The notes beneath the pieces were generated by a model. That model searched no databases. It had not been told where the DNA came from and saw only the letters and a program-made list of their open reading frames with translations. Of a DNA stretch of 64,000 bases, positions 26,416-38,267 are shown piece after piece. Origin of the DNA: Phenylobacterium sp. (GTDB lineage Bacteria; Pseudomonadota; Alphaproteobacteria; Caulobacterales; Caulobacteraceae); NCBI GenBank assembly GCA_020401865.1, contig JADCAS010000008.1:37039-101038 (forward strand), read 5' to 3'. The translations under genes and the position numbers were made by a program. Every line of letters starts with the position of its first letter. Positions within the stretch are counted from its first letter, which is position 1.

Positions 26416-27975
26416 ATGGCAATTGCACTTTCCGCGCCGCGGGCAACCGAACTCAAGCCGCGCATCGTTGTCTTCGGCGTGGGTGGCGCCGGCGGGAACG
26501 CCGTCAACAACATGATCGACGCCGGCCTTGAAGGCGTCGAGTTCGTGGTCGCCAATACAGACGCCCAGCAACTGGCCTTCGCCAAGACGGATCGCCGCAT
26601 CCAGCTCGGAGTGACCGTCACCCAGGGCCTGGGCGCCGGCGCCCACCCCGAGGTCGGCATGAGCGCCGCCGAAGAGTCCATCCCCGAGATCGGCGAGCAC
26701 CTCGACGGCGCCCACATGGTCTTCATCACCGCCGGCATGGGCGGCGGCACCGGCACCGGCGCCGCGCCGATCATCGCCAAGGCGGCCCGGGAGCGCGGCA
26801 TCCTGACGGTGGGCGTGGTGACCAAGCCCTTCCACTTCGAGGGCCGGCACCGGATGCGTCTGGCGGACAGCGGCATTTCCGAGCTGCAGCGCTATGTCGA
26901 CACCCTGATCGTTATCCCGAACCAGAACCTCTTCCGGGTCGCCAACGAACGGACGACCTTCGCCGAGGCGTTCGGCATGGCGGACCAGGTCCTGCACTCT
27001 GGCGTTCGGTCCATTACCGACCTGATGGTCCTGCCCGGCCTGATCAACCTCGACTTCGCCGACGTCCGGACGGTCATGACCGAGATGGGCAAGGCGATGA
27101 TGGGCACCGGCGAGGCGGAGGGGGAGGACCGCGCCCTGATGGCCGCCAACAACGCCATCCAGAATCCGCTTCTCGACGAAGTGTCCCTGCGCGGCGCCAA
27201 GGCCGTCCTGGTCAACGTCACCGGCGGCCTTGACATGACCCTGCTGGAGGTCGACGAGGCGGCCAACGCCATCTCTGAGCAGGTTGATCCCGAGGGCAAC
27301 ATCATCTTCGGCGCCGCCTTTGACCCGAGCCTGGAAGGGCGCATCCGGGTCTCCGTGGTGGCCACCGGCATGGACGGGGCCTCCATGTCCGTGATCGAGC
27401 CGCGGCCCGCGCGCACCACTGTACAGCCGCCTCCGATCCGCTTCTCGGAAAACGTAGACGCTTCAATGTCCCCGCAGTTCGCACGCGCGGCGGAACCTGC
27501 CCCTGCAGAGCCGGAGCCTGCCCAGGCGGCCTACACGCCGCCAGCGGCTCCCGTCGCCGAGCCTCCCCTGTTTGACGACCCGTCCTCGGTGGCCCCGGAC
27601 CTCCTGGCCCCGGAGCAGGGCGACCTCCTCACCACCTCCAGTGAGACAGCGGCGTCGGTGGAGGCTGTGGCCGATCCTGCTCCCGCCATCAGGCCGATCG
27701 AACCGACCATCAAGAAGATCGTCGATCCCAGTGTGGCTGACGATGATGACTTTGACGGGATCTTCCCCAACCCCATCGCCGCCACGGCGCCCCAGCCGCG
27801 GCCGACGGGTTTCCGCCTCTGGGGTCAGAAGCGTCCGGCCCGGATCGATCCGCCACCTTCCGCGGCCTCGCCCCGAGCCGGAGGGGCCCTGCCTGTGGAG
27901 GCGCCTGGCGAGGCGCCGGCGCCCGAAGGGGAAAATCTCGACATCCCGGCCTTCCTTCGCCGGCTGGCCAACTAG
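26416..27975 (+). CDS. ftsZ: cell division GTPase FtsZ
   Basis: Tubulin-like GTPase of 519 residues that forms the Z-ring. The GTP loop GGGTGTG is at residues 109-115, and the T7 loop and globular core end near residue 320. A long linker (about 190 residues, rich in Ala, Pro, Glu, Asp) leads to the conserved C-terminal peptide [11 protein letters not shown], which binds FtsA and other partners. The long linker is a Caulobacterales/alphaproteobacterial feature. The start at 26416 (MAIALSAPR) has GAGGGG five bases upstream; the in-frame ATG-like start at 26377 adds 13 non-conserved residues. Confidence 0.97.
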   Translation: MAIALSAPRATELKPRIVVFGVGGAGGNAVNNMIDAGLEGVEFVVANTDAQQLAFAKTDRRIQLGVTVTQGLGAGAHPEVGMSAAEESIPEIGEHLDGAHMVFITAGMGGGTGTGAAPIIAKAARERGILTVGVVTKPFHFEGRHRMRLADSGISELQRYVDTLIVIPNQNLFRVANERTTFAEAFGMADQVLHSGVRSITDLMVLPGLINLDFADVRTVMTEMGKAMMGTGEAEGEDRALMAANNAIQNPLLDEVSLRGAKAVLVNVTGGLDMTLLEVDEAANAISEQVDPEGNIIFGAAFDPSLEGRIRVSVVATGMDGASMSVIEPRPARTTVQPPPIRFSENVDASMSPQFARAAEPAPAEPEPAQAAYTPPAAPVAEPPLFDDPSSVAPDLLAPEQGDLLTTSSETAASVEAVADPAPAIRPIEPTIKKIVDPSVADDDDFDGIFPNPIAATAPQPRPTGFRLWGQKRPARIDPPPSAASPRAGGALPVEAPGEAPAPEGENLDIPAFLRRLAN

Positions 27976-28004
27976 GCCTCACCCGATTTCCCGGGAAGAC
28001 ATGG

Positions 28005-28033
28005 GCCCGCCGGTCTTGCCGGCGGGCTCTTTC
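28005..28033 (+). terminator. Rho-independent terminator after ftsZ
   Basis: A perfect nine-base-pair stem (GCCCGCCGG at 28005-28013 with CCGGCGGGC at 28019-28027) with a five-base loop is followed by TCTTTCC. It lies 30 bases after the ftsZ stop and marks the end of the dcw transcription unit before lpxC. Confidence 0.85.
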
Positions 28034-28177
28034 CATGGCCTGAAATCCCGAAGGATTCACGGGGGTTAACCGGAGAAACATTACGAAACGCAACGTGTTT
28101 TGCGGCGCCGCAGCAAGCCCCTTATCTGCCCTCTGACGGCATGTGTATCCGTCCCGAGTGACCTGGAGGCTCGCGTC

Positions 28178-29071
28178 TTGGCCGAATTTGCGTTTCAACA
28201 CACCGTTCGCAGCCCCGTCCGTTTTGCGGGGATCGGCGTCCATACCGGCGAACAGGCCAGGGTCACCCTCCTTCCCGCGCCGGCGGATACTGGCGTGGTC
28301 TTCATCCGGACGGACGTCCGGGACCGGGACAACCGGATCGCCGTCAGCGGCGAGGCCGTGTGCAGGACCCAGCTGGGTACGGTGATCACCAACGCCGCCG
28401 GCGTGACCGTCTCCACCATCGAGCACCTCATGGCCGCCCTGGTCATGACCGGCGTCGACAACGCCCTCGTTGAGATCGACGGACCGGAGATGCCGATCAT
28501 GGACGGCTCCTCCATCGATTTCATTCGCGGCCTGGACCGCGCCGGCCTTCAGCCCCAGGGCGCTCCTCGGCGGTTCATCGAGATTGTTGACGTCGTCGAG
28601 GTCATTGAGGGTGACAAGCGCGCCACCCTGCGTCCGTCGGAAGGCTTCGAGGTCGCCTTCGAGATCGCCTTCGCCTCTGCGGCCATCGGTCGCCAGGCGG
28701 TAGACCTGAAGATGGATGCAGGAGCCTTCCGTCGGGAACTCGCCGACTGCCGCACCTTCGGCTTCCTTCACGAGGTCGAAGCCCTGCGCGCCATGGGCCT
28801 GGCCCGGGGCGGCTCCATGGACAACGCCGTGGTCATCGACGGTGACGAAATCATGAACCCCGAGGGCCTGCGTCGTCCCGACGAGTTCGTCCGTCACAAG
28901 GCGCTGGACGCCATCGGCGACCTCTATGTTCTCGGCGCGCCGGTGATCGGGCGGTTCGAGGGCGTCCTTGCCGGTCATGCCCTGAACAACGCCGTGGTCC
29001 GCGCCCTCCTGGCCACTCCGCACGCCTGGCGCGTCCGGACCCTTGCCGAAGAGATGGCCGAAGCGGTCTGA
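28178..29071 (+). CDS. lpxC: UDP-3-O-acyl-GlcNAc deacetylase LpxC
   Basis: Zinc enzyme of 297 residues for the committed step of lipid A synthesis. The metal-binding histidine in STIEHLMAAL, the HKALDAIGD motif with the second histidine and the metal aspartate, and the catalytic base histidine in GHALNNAVVRALL are all present. The start is taken as TTG at 28178 because GGAGG ends eight bases upstream and conserved sequence begins at FQHTVRSPVRF. The frame is open to 28100, so a longer protein cannot be fully excluded. Confidence 0.94.
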   Translation: MAEFAFQHTVRSPVRFAGIGVHTGEQARVTLLPAPADTGVVFIRTDVRDRDNRIAVSGEAVCRTQLGTVITNAAGVTVSTIEHLMAALVMTGVDNALVEIDGPEMPIMDGSSIDFIRGLDRAGLQPQGAPRRFIEIVDVVEVIEGDKRATLRPSEGFEVAFEIAFASAAIGRQAVDLKMDAGAFRRELADCRTFGFLHEVEALRAMGLARGGSMDNAVVIDGDEIMNPEGLRRPDEFVRHKALDAIGDLYVLGAPVIGRFEGVLAGHALNNAVVRALLATPHAWRVRTLAEEMAEAV

Positions 29072-29151
29072 TCCGCAGACTGCGCGCCGAGCGTTGGCGC
29101 GGACGGCGGCCTCGTGTAGAACCCTGAGCGGTCAGGCGCGGGGGCGCGCTC

Positions 29152-30069
29152 ATGTCCTTTGAGGTGATGGTGTCCGTGCTTCGCAGATCCTGGATCGCCC
29201 CGGCCGTCGCCGGCCTTGCGGTCGCGCTCCTCCTGTCCGGTTGCGCCAATCAGACCCGGAAACCGCGCCTGGTTTATGAGGAGCGCCCGGTGGAGCTGCT
29301 CTTCGCCACCGGCGCCTCCCGTCTGGACGCCCGTCAATGGAGCCAGGCGGTCGACTACTTCGCCGAGGTCGAGCGACAGCATCCCTACTCGGAGTGGTCC
29401 CGCCGGGCCATTCTCATGACCGCCTACGCCAACTACCAGTCCAGCAAGTATGCCGAGGCGATCGGAGATGCGGACCGGTTCCTGTCCCTCTATCCCGGCA
29501 ACCCGTCGGCGGCCTACGCCCACTACCTGAAGGCCATCTGCTACTTCGACCAGATCGTCGACGTCGGTCGCGACCAGGCGTCCACCGGACAGGCGCTCGC
29601 CGCCCTCCGGGACGTGGTCCAGCGCTTCCCCAAGACCGAGTACGCCGCGGACGCCCGCCTGAAGATCGACATGGTCAACGACCAGCTGGCCGGCAAGGAG
29701 ATGTCGGTCGGGCGCTACTACCTTCAGCAGGGCGACACCCTGGCGGCGATTGGCCGGTTCCAGACCGTGATCCAGCGCTACCAGACCACCACCCATACAC
29801 CCGAGGCCCTCTATCGCCTTGTGGAGGCGAACCTGACCCTGGGTCTGGCGGAGGAGGCGCGGCGTAATGGCGCCGTCCTGGGCTTCAACTATCCCGGCGA
29901 CTACTGGTACCGGGAGGCCTACGCCCTGCTGACCTCCAAGGACCTTCGGCCCGCCGTCACGCCGGATGGCAAGGCCAAGCGGCGGCTGCCCCTGCCGTTC
30001 ATCAGGGATCCCGCCAAGACCCTGCCGCCGCAGTCGGCGGACCTGGTCCGCAGTCCGGACGCCGGTTGA
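29152..30069 (+). CDS. bamD: outer-membrane assembly lipoprotein BamD
   Basis: BAM-complex lipoprotein of 305 residues (formerly ComL) that helps insert beta-barrel proteins. The signal peptide ends in the lipobox LLSGC, giving lipidated C31, followed by TPR-like helices such as ARQWSQAVDYFAEVERQHPY and YAEAIGDADRFLSLYPGNPS. An ATG/GTG cluster (29152, 29167) makes the exact start uncertain by five codons. Position between lpxC and recN is the usual alphaproteobacterial order. Confidence 0.93.
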   Translation: MSFEVMVSVLRRSWIAPAVAGLAVALLLSGCANQTRKPRLVYEERPVELLFATGASRLDARQWSQAVDYFAEVERQHPYSEWSRRAILMTAYANYQSSKYAEAIGDADRFLSLYPGNPSAAYAHYLKAICYFDQIVDVGRDQASTGQALAALRDVVQRFPKTEYAADARLKIDMVNDQLAGKEMSVGRYYLQQGDTLAAIGRFQTVIQRYQTTTHTPEALYRLVEANLTLGLAEEARRNGAVLGFNYPGDYWYREAYALLTSKDLRPAVTPDGKAKRRLPLPFIRDPAKTLPPQSADLVRSPDAG

Positions 30070-30121
30070 ACCGGTCCCGGGCGGACTTCCGGTCCGGCCG
30101 ATTCGCGGCGAACCTGCCCCC

Positions 30122-33911
<3,790 letters not shown>

Positions 33912-33998
33912 TTGTCATGAACCCTCGGGTTCCCCGGGGCGAAATCAGCCCTCCCATTCCTCTCCATCAGGGGGAGGGGGGCTTCGGCGAGGGGGATT

Positions 33999-34108
33999 GG
34001 CCCCCTCAGTCGGCTTCGCCGACAGCTCCCCCGCAGGGGAGCAATTGGAGCCGTAATTCCTCCACCTCTTGAGGGGGAGGTGGACCGCGAAGCGGGCCGG
34101 AGGGGGTC
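33999..34108. repeat. palindromic MITE-like element, locus 1
   Basis: A 110-base element between the convergent 3' ends of ligA and the Xaa-Pro aminopeptidase gene. The left end GGCCCCCTCA and right end GGAGGGGGTC form near-perfect terminal inverted repeats. Inside are a hairpin of the type CCACCTC/GAGGTGG and a second one of the type GCTCCCCC/GGGGAGC. A degenerate arm of another copy precedes it (33950-33998). Family described under the findings. Confidence 0.8.
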
Positions 34109-34140
34109 TGCCGAGGGGCCGTCGACACCCTCGGTCAGCC

Positions 34141-35961
34141 TCACCCCCCGATCGGCGCGCAGGCTCCCTCCAGCCAGGTGCGGACCTCGCGGTCCAGGTG
34201 CGGGCCGATCTCGGCCAGGACCCGGGCGTGGTAGGCGTCCAGCTGGGCGCGCTCCTCGGCGGTGAGCAGGTCGGGCAGGATCAGGGTCCGGTCGATGGGG
34301 GCCAGGGTCAGGGCCTCGAAGCCCAGCATGGGCCGGTCGCCGCCGGGAATGGTCCTGGGCTCTGTCACGTACTGGAGGTTCTCGATCCGGATGCCGTAGG
34401 CGCCTTCCTTGTAGTAGCCCGGTTCGTTGGAGACGATCATGCCGGGCTGGAGGGCCACAGTGTTCGGCGCCTTGGCGATCCGGTGCGGGCCCTCGTGGAC
34501 CCCCAGGAAGACGCCCACGCCGTGGCCGGTGCCGTGGTCGTAGTCCAGCCCGCGGGACCAGAGGGCGGCCCGGGCGAAGGCGTCTACCGCCGAGCCCGTC
34601 GTCCCCGCCGGGAAGCGCAGGGCCGCCAGGGCCAGGTGGCCCTTGAGCACCAGGGTGAACCGCTCGCGCATCTCGCGGCTCGGGGTCCCGATGGCCATGG
34701 TTCGGGTGACGTCCGTGGTGCCGTCCGGGTACTGGCCGCCGGAATCCACCAGCAGCAGGGTGCCCGGCGCGGTGCGCGCATTGGTCTTCTCGGTGGGGTG
34801 GTAGTGCGGCAGGGCGGCGTTGCCCAGGGCCGCGGCGATGGTGTCGAAGGACAGGTCCGCCAGGCCCTCGACCTCCTCGCGGAAAGCCTCCAGCCGGCTG
34901 GCGACCTCGATCTCGTCGGGCAAGAGGGTCTGGGCCTCGGTGGCCACCCAGTGCAGGAAGCGGGTCAGGGCGACGCCGTCGCGGACATGGGCGCTTCGGG
35001 AGCCGGCGATCTCCACCGGGTTCTTGCAAGCCCTGGGCAGGGCGCAGGGGTCCTCGCCCCGCAGCACCCGGGCGCCGGCGGCCTCCAGGGCGTCGAAATA
35101 GAAGGCCGGGGACTGGGCCGGATCGATCAGGACGACCTTGTCCTTCAGGCCGGCCAGGGCGCCGGGCAGGTCCGCCGGGGTTTCGAGGGACACGCCATTG
35201 CCCAGCCAGGCCGGAAGCTCCGGGGTCACCTTGACCGGCTCGAGGAAGAGGCGGGCCGAGCCGTCGCGGTTCAGGATGGCCTGGGCGAGCGGCAGGGGGG
35301 TGCGACTGACGTCACCGCCCCGAACGTTGAACAGCCAGGCGATGGAGGCCGGGGCGGTCAGGACGGCGGCCTCGGCCCCCTTCGCGACAAGGCCCTCGCC
35401 CAGCCGGGCCCGCTTGGCGGCGGACTCCTCACCGGCGAAGGCCAGGGCGTGGGGGCGCACCGGGGCGGCGGGCTGGGCCGGCCGGTCGACGCCCCAGGCC
35501 ACGTCCAGGGGGTTGGGGTCCACAGGCTTCAGGGTTGCGCCGGACCGGATGGCGGCGTTCCGCAAATGACCGAGGGCGTCGGGGCTGTGCAGGCGCGCAT
35601 CGTAGCCGATCACCTGGCCGGGGCGGGTGTGGGCCTCGATCCAGGCCGGGACCCCGCCGACCACCAGGTCGCAGATCTCGAAAAGGGCGGCGTCGACCTG
35701 GGCCCGGACCTGGATGGTGTAGCGGCCATCCACGAAGACCGCGGCCCGGTCGGCCATCACGATGGCGGCGCCGGCCGAGCCGGTGAAGCCCGTGGCCCAG
35801 GCCAGCCGGTCGTTGGCGGCGGGCAGGTATTCGTTCTGGTGCTCGTCCTCATGGGGCACGAGCAGGCCGTCGAGCCCCTGGGCGGCCATGGCGGCGCGGA
35901 TGCGGGGCAGGTGGAGGGACCCGTAGGACGGATCGGCGGATTCTTTGAAGCTCTGGCGCAT
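34141..35961 (-). CDS. Xaa-Pro aminopeptidase (M24B family)
   Basis: Cytoplasmic metallopeptidase of 606 residues, the large XPNPEP1-like type, removing N-terminal residues before proline. Two creatinase-like N-terminal domains precede the catalytic pita-bread domain. Metal ligands are visible in LLLVDSGGQYPDGTTDVTRT (both aspartates), GTGHGVGVFLGVHEGP (histidine) and GMIVSNEPGYYKEG (glutamate), with the final glutamate in IRIENL. It lies 58 bases after prmA, in the same direction. Confidence 0.93.
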   Translation of the reverse strand: MRQSFKESADPSYGSLHLPRIRAAMAAQGLDGLLVPHEDEHQNEYLPAANDRLAWATGFTGSAGAAIVMADRAAVFVDGRYTIQVRAQVDAALFEICDLVVGGVPAWIEAHTRPGQVIGYDARLHSPDALGHLRNAAIRSGATLKPVDPNPLDVAWGVDRPAQPAAPVRPHALAFAGEESAAKRARLGEGLVAKGAEAAVLTAPASIAWLFNVRGGDVSRTPLPLAQAILNRDGSARLFLEPVKVTPELPAWLGNGVSLETPADLPGALAGLKDKVVLIDPAQSPAFYFDALEAAGARVLRGEDPCALPRACKNPVEIAGSRSAHVRDGVALTRFLHWVATEAQTLLPDEIEVASRLEAFREEVEGLADLSFDTIAAALGNAALPHYHPTEKTNARTAPGTLLLVDSGGQYPDGTTDVTRTMAIGTPSREMRERFTLVLKGHLALAALRFPAGTTGSAVDAFARAALWSRGLDYDHGTGHGVGVFLGVHEGPHRIAKAPNTVALQPGMIVSNEPGYYKEGAYGIRIENLQYVTEPRTIPGGDRPMLGFEALTLAPIDRTLILPDLLTAEERAQLDAYHARVLAEIGPHLDREVRTWLEGACAPIGG

Positions 35962-36019
35962 GGGGGATATCTAGGCCGGACGAGCGGTGCGCGCAAAGGC
36001 CCTGGGGCCGCAGCCCGGT

Positions 36020-36886
36020 TCAGGGCCTTTGCAGGACCAGGGTCGCCCAGGCGTCGCGGTGGATGCGGCGCAGCAGGCGGAACCCTCGAGAGCGGTAGGC
36101 CGCCAGCACCCGCCGCTCCTGGGTGCGCAGGAGACCGGACAGGATGGCCACCCCGCCCGGGCGCAGGGCGCCGCGGATATCCTGGGCCAGGGCCACCAGG
36201 GGCGGGGCCAGGATGTTGGCGAAGACCAGGTCATAGGGCGCGGCGGAACGCACGCGCTGGTGGCCGAGGCCCGAGGCGTGGACGAACTCGGCCCGGGCGC
36301 CGTTCAGGGCCGCATTCTCCCGGGCGATCCGGACCGACGGGGCGTCGATGTCCGTGCCGCGGGCCAGCCGGGCCCCGGTCCGGGCGGCGGCGATGGCCAG
36401 GACTCCCGTGCCGGCGCCGACGTCCAGCACCTTGCCGAAGCGCCGGGCCTTGATCAGGTCGTTCCACGCCTGGAGGCAGCCCACCGTGGTGCCATGGTGG
36501 CCGGTGCCGAAGGCCGCCCCGGCTTCGATGCGCAGGGCCACGGCGTTGGCCGGGATCCGGCCCTGGTCGTGGGCGCCGTAGACGAAGAACCGCCCGGCCC
36601 GGACCGGCGGCAGGCCCGACAGGGACATGGCCAGCCAGTCGGCGTCCGCCAGGGCCTCGACCGTCACGACCAGGGCGGGGAAGGCTGCAAGCCGGCCACG
36701 CAGGGCGTCGGCCTCTTCGGTCTTGGTGGGGAAGGCGTCGATCCGCCAGACGTCGTGGTCCTCGTCCTCCTCCAGGATGGAGTAGGTGGCGGCCTCCAGG
36801 ACCGGGTCGGCGTCCAGGACGGCGGCGGCGGCCTCGGCGACGGCGCGGGGCCCCCGGGCGATGATCTGGACGGCGTCGTCACTCAT
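36020..36886 (-). CDS. prmA: ribosomal protein L11 methyltransferase PrmA
   Basis: SAM-dependent enzyme of 288 residues that trimethylates ribosomal protein L11. The SAM site [20 protein letters not shown] is near residue 150, followed by [16 protein letters not shown] and the catalytic-region motif [16 protein letters not shown]. Gene order (proline-rich protein, prmA, aminopeptidase) and the four-base start overlap with the upstream gene indicate an operon. Confidence 0.92.
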   Translation of the reverse strand: MSDDAVQIIARGPRAVAEAAAAVLDADPVLEAATYSILEEDEDHDVWRIDAFPTKTEEADALRGRLAAFPALVVTVEALADADWLAMSLSGLPPVRAGRFFVYGAHDQGRIPANAVALRIEAGAAFGTGHHGTTVGCLQAWNDLIKARRFGKVLDVGAGTGVLAIAAARTGARLARGTDIDAPSVRIARENAALNGARAEFVHASGLGHQRVRSAAPYDLVFANILAPPLVALAQDIRGALRPGGVAILSGLLRTQERRVLAAYRSRGFRLLRRIHRDAWATLVLQRP

Positions 36887-37320
36887 GCGCCCTCCTTAGG
36901 GCTCCCGGTCCCGGAAGGCGAGGGGGCGTCCCCCGCCGCCGGCGGCGCGAAGGGCGGGGTTGCCGAACCCGGGGCAATCTCGGGCGGACGGTCAGGCGTA
37001 CGCTCCGGGGGCGGCGCTGGGGCCGGGGCGGCGGCCTCAGGTTCCTCCCAGGCGGGGGGCGGCGGGACATAGCCCGGAGGCGGTTGGAGGGAGTCCGTGC
37101 CGACCACATAGTCCGGAACCGGGCCGATCCCGGTCCAGCCGCCGCCGTTCCATCCGCCCGTGGGATCGGCGCCGCCGAACGGGCCGTCCGGAGGACCGGT
37201 GAAGCCGGGCGTCTCGAAGGCCGGATCTGGCCTGAAGTCTGCAGGCTGCGGACGCAGCAGGGCGCCCGCGATCAGCCCGAGGCAGGCGAAGGCGACTGCG
37301 CCGGCCAGTTCAACCTTCAT
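36883..37320 (-). CDS. proline/glycine-rich membrane-anchored protein of unknown function
   Basis: A 145-residue protein with one N-terminal hydrophobic segment (about residues 4-23, [18 protein letters not shown]) and a long low-complexity tail of Pro, Gly and Ala ([20 protein letters not shown]) with repeated Pro-Gly and Pro-Pro steps. The tail is expected to be disordered, in the periplasm if the anchor is N-in. I do not recognise the family. Four-base overlaps at both ends with the hydrolase and prmA make it very likely to be expressed with them. Confidence 0.7.
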   Translation of the reverse strand: MKVELAGAVAFACLGLIAGALLRPQPADFRPDPAFETPGFTGPPDGPFGGADPTGGWNGGGWTGIGPVPDYVVGTDSLQPPPGYVPPPPAWEEPEAAAPAPAPPPERTPDRPPEIAPGSATPPFAPPAAGDAPSPSGTGSPKEGA

Positions 37321-38210
37321 GCCGCCCGGCGGACGGCCCGTTCGATCAGGTCGCAGACCGTCGGGATCAGGGGGGCGGGGATGTTGTGGCCCATGGCCTC
37401 GAGCACGTGCATCTCGGCGCCCGGCACGCAGGCGGCCGTGTCATGGCCGCCCTCGACGGGCACCAGGGGATCATCCGCCCCGTGGATCACCACTGTCGGC
37501 GCGGTGATGCGGCGCAGGGCCTCGCGCCGGTCGCCGCTGCCCAGGATGGCCGCATACTGGCGCAGGAAGCCCACCGGATAGTAGGCGCGCCGGAAGGACT
37601 GCTCGATGCCGGCCCGTTCGGCCGCCTCGTCGTGCAGGCCGGCGGGCCCCGCCATCACCCGGGCCGACCTCAGACCATGCTCGAGGAAGGCCTCCAGGTC
37701 CTGGTGCGGGTCCGGCCCCCGGTTGACCAGGAAGGCCACGGCCTCGGGCTTCGCCGGCGGCAGGCCGGGATTGCCCGTGGACGACATGATGGAGGTCAGG
37801 GACCGCACCCGGTGCGGGTGCTCGGCGGCCAGCATCTGGACGATCATGCCGCCCATGGAGGCGCCGACCACGTGGGCGGATCCGAAGCCAAGGCCCTCGA
37901 TGACGCCGGCGGCGTCGGCGGCCATGTCGGAGAGGAAGTAGGGCACGTCCGGTCGCCGGCCCTCGCGCACGGCCTTGGCGACGTCGCCGATGCTGGGCGG
38001 CGAAACATCGTCAAAGCGGTGGGAGAGGCCCACGTCGCGGTTGTCGAACCGCACCACACGGTAGCCGCGCCCGGCCAGGTCGCCCACCATGTCCATGGAC
38101 CAGCGGATCATCTGGGCGCCCAGGCCCATGACCAGGACGACAGGCTCTCCGCCCTCCGGTCCGTGGATGTCGTATTCGATCCCGATGCCGTTCGCCGTCA
38201 GCCGCGCCAT
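37317..38210 (-). CDS. alpha/beta hydrolase
   Basis: A 297-residue serine hydrolase. The oxyanion strand VLVMGLGAQMIRWSMDM is followed by FDNRDVGLSHRFDD and the nucleophile elbow GASMGGMIVQ (serine at about 104); the acid is in VIHGADDPLVP and the histidine in EAMGHNIPA. It resembles proline-iminopeptidase- or esterase-type hydrolases whose substrates are not predictable. It is first in the operon with the proline-rich protein and prmA. Confidence 0.87.
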   Translation of the reverse strand: MARLTANGIGIEYDIHGPEGGEPVVLVMGLGAQMIRWSMDMVGDLAGRGYRVVRFDNRDVGLSHRFDDVSPPSIGDVAKAVREGRRPDVPYFLSDMAADAAGVIEGLGFGSAHVVGASMGGMIVQMLAAEHPHRVRSLTSIMSSTGNPGLPPAKPEAVAFLVNRGPDPHQDLEAFLEHGLRSARVMAGPAGLHDEAAERAGIEQSFRRAYYPVGFLRQYAAILGSGDRREALRRITAPTVVIHGADDPLVPVEGGHDTAACVPGAEMHVLEAMGHNIPAPLIPTVCDLIERAVRRAA

Positions 38211-38267
38211 GTCCGTCTCCCTGAGGTCTGTGGCACGATGGCGCGCCGGGCCCCGGGTCGCAAGCGC

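Noticed and set aside
30061..30075. Terminator hairpin after bamD (CCGGTTGAACCGG)
   Set aside because: The stem is short and there is no T-run; recN follows closely in the same direction.
34055..34108. Intrinsic terminator between ligA and the aminopeptidase gene
   Set aside because: The hairpins belong to the dispersed palindromic element and lack a T-tract on either strand, so a terminator role is not supported from sequence alone.
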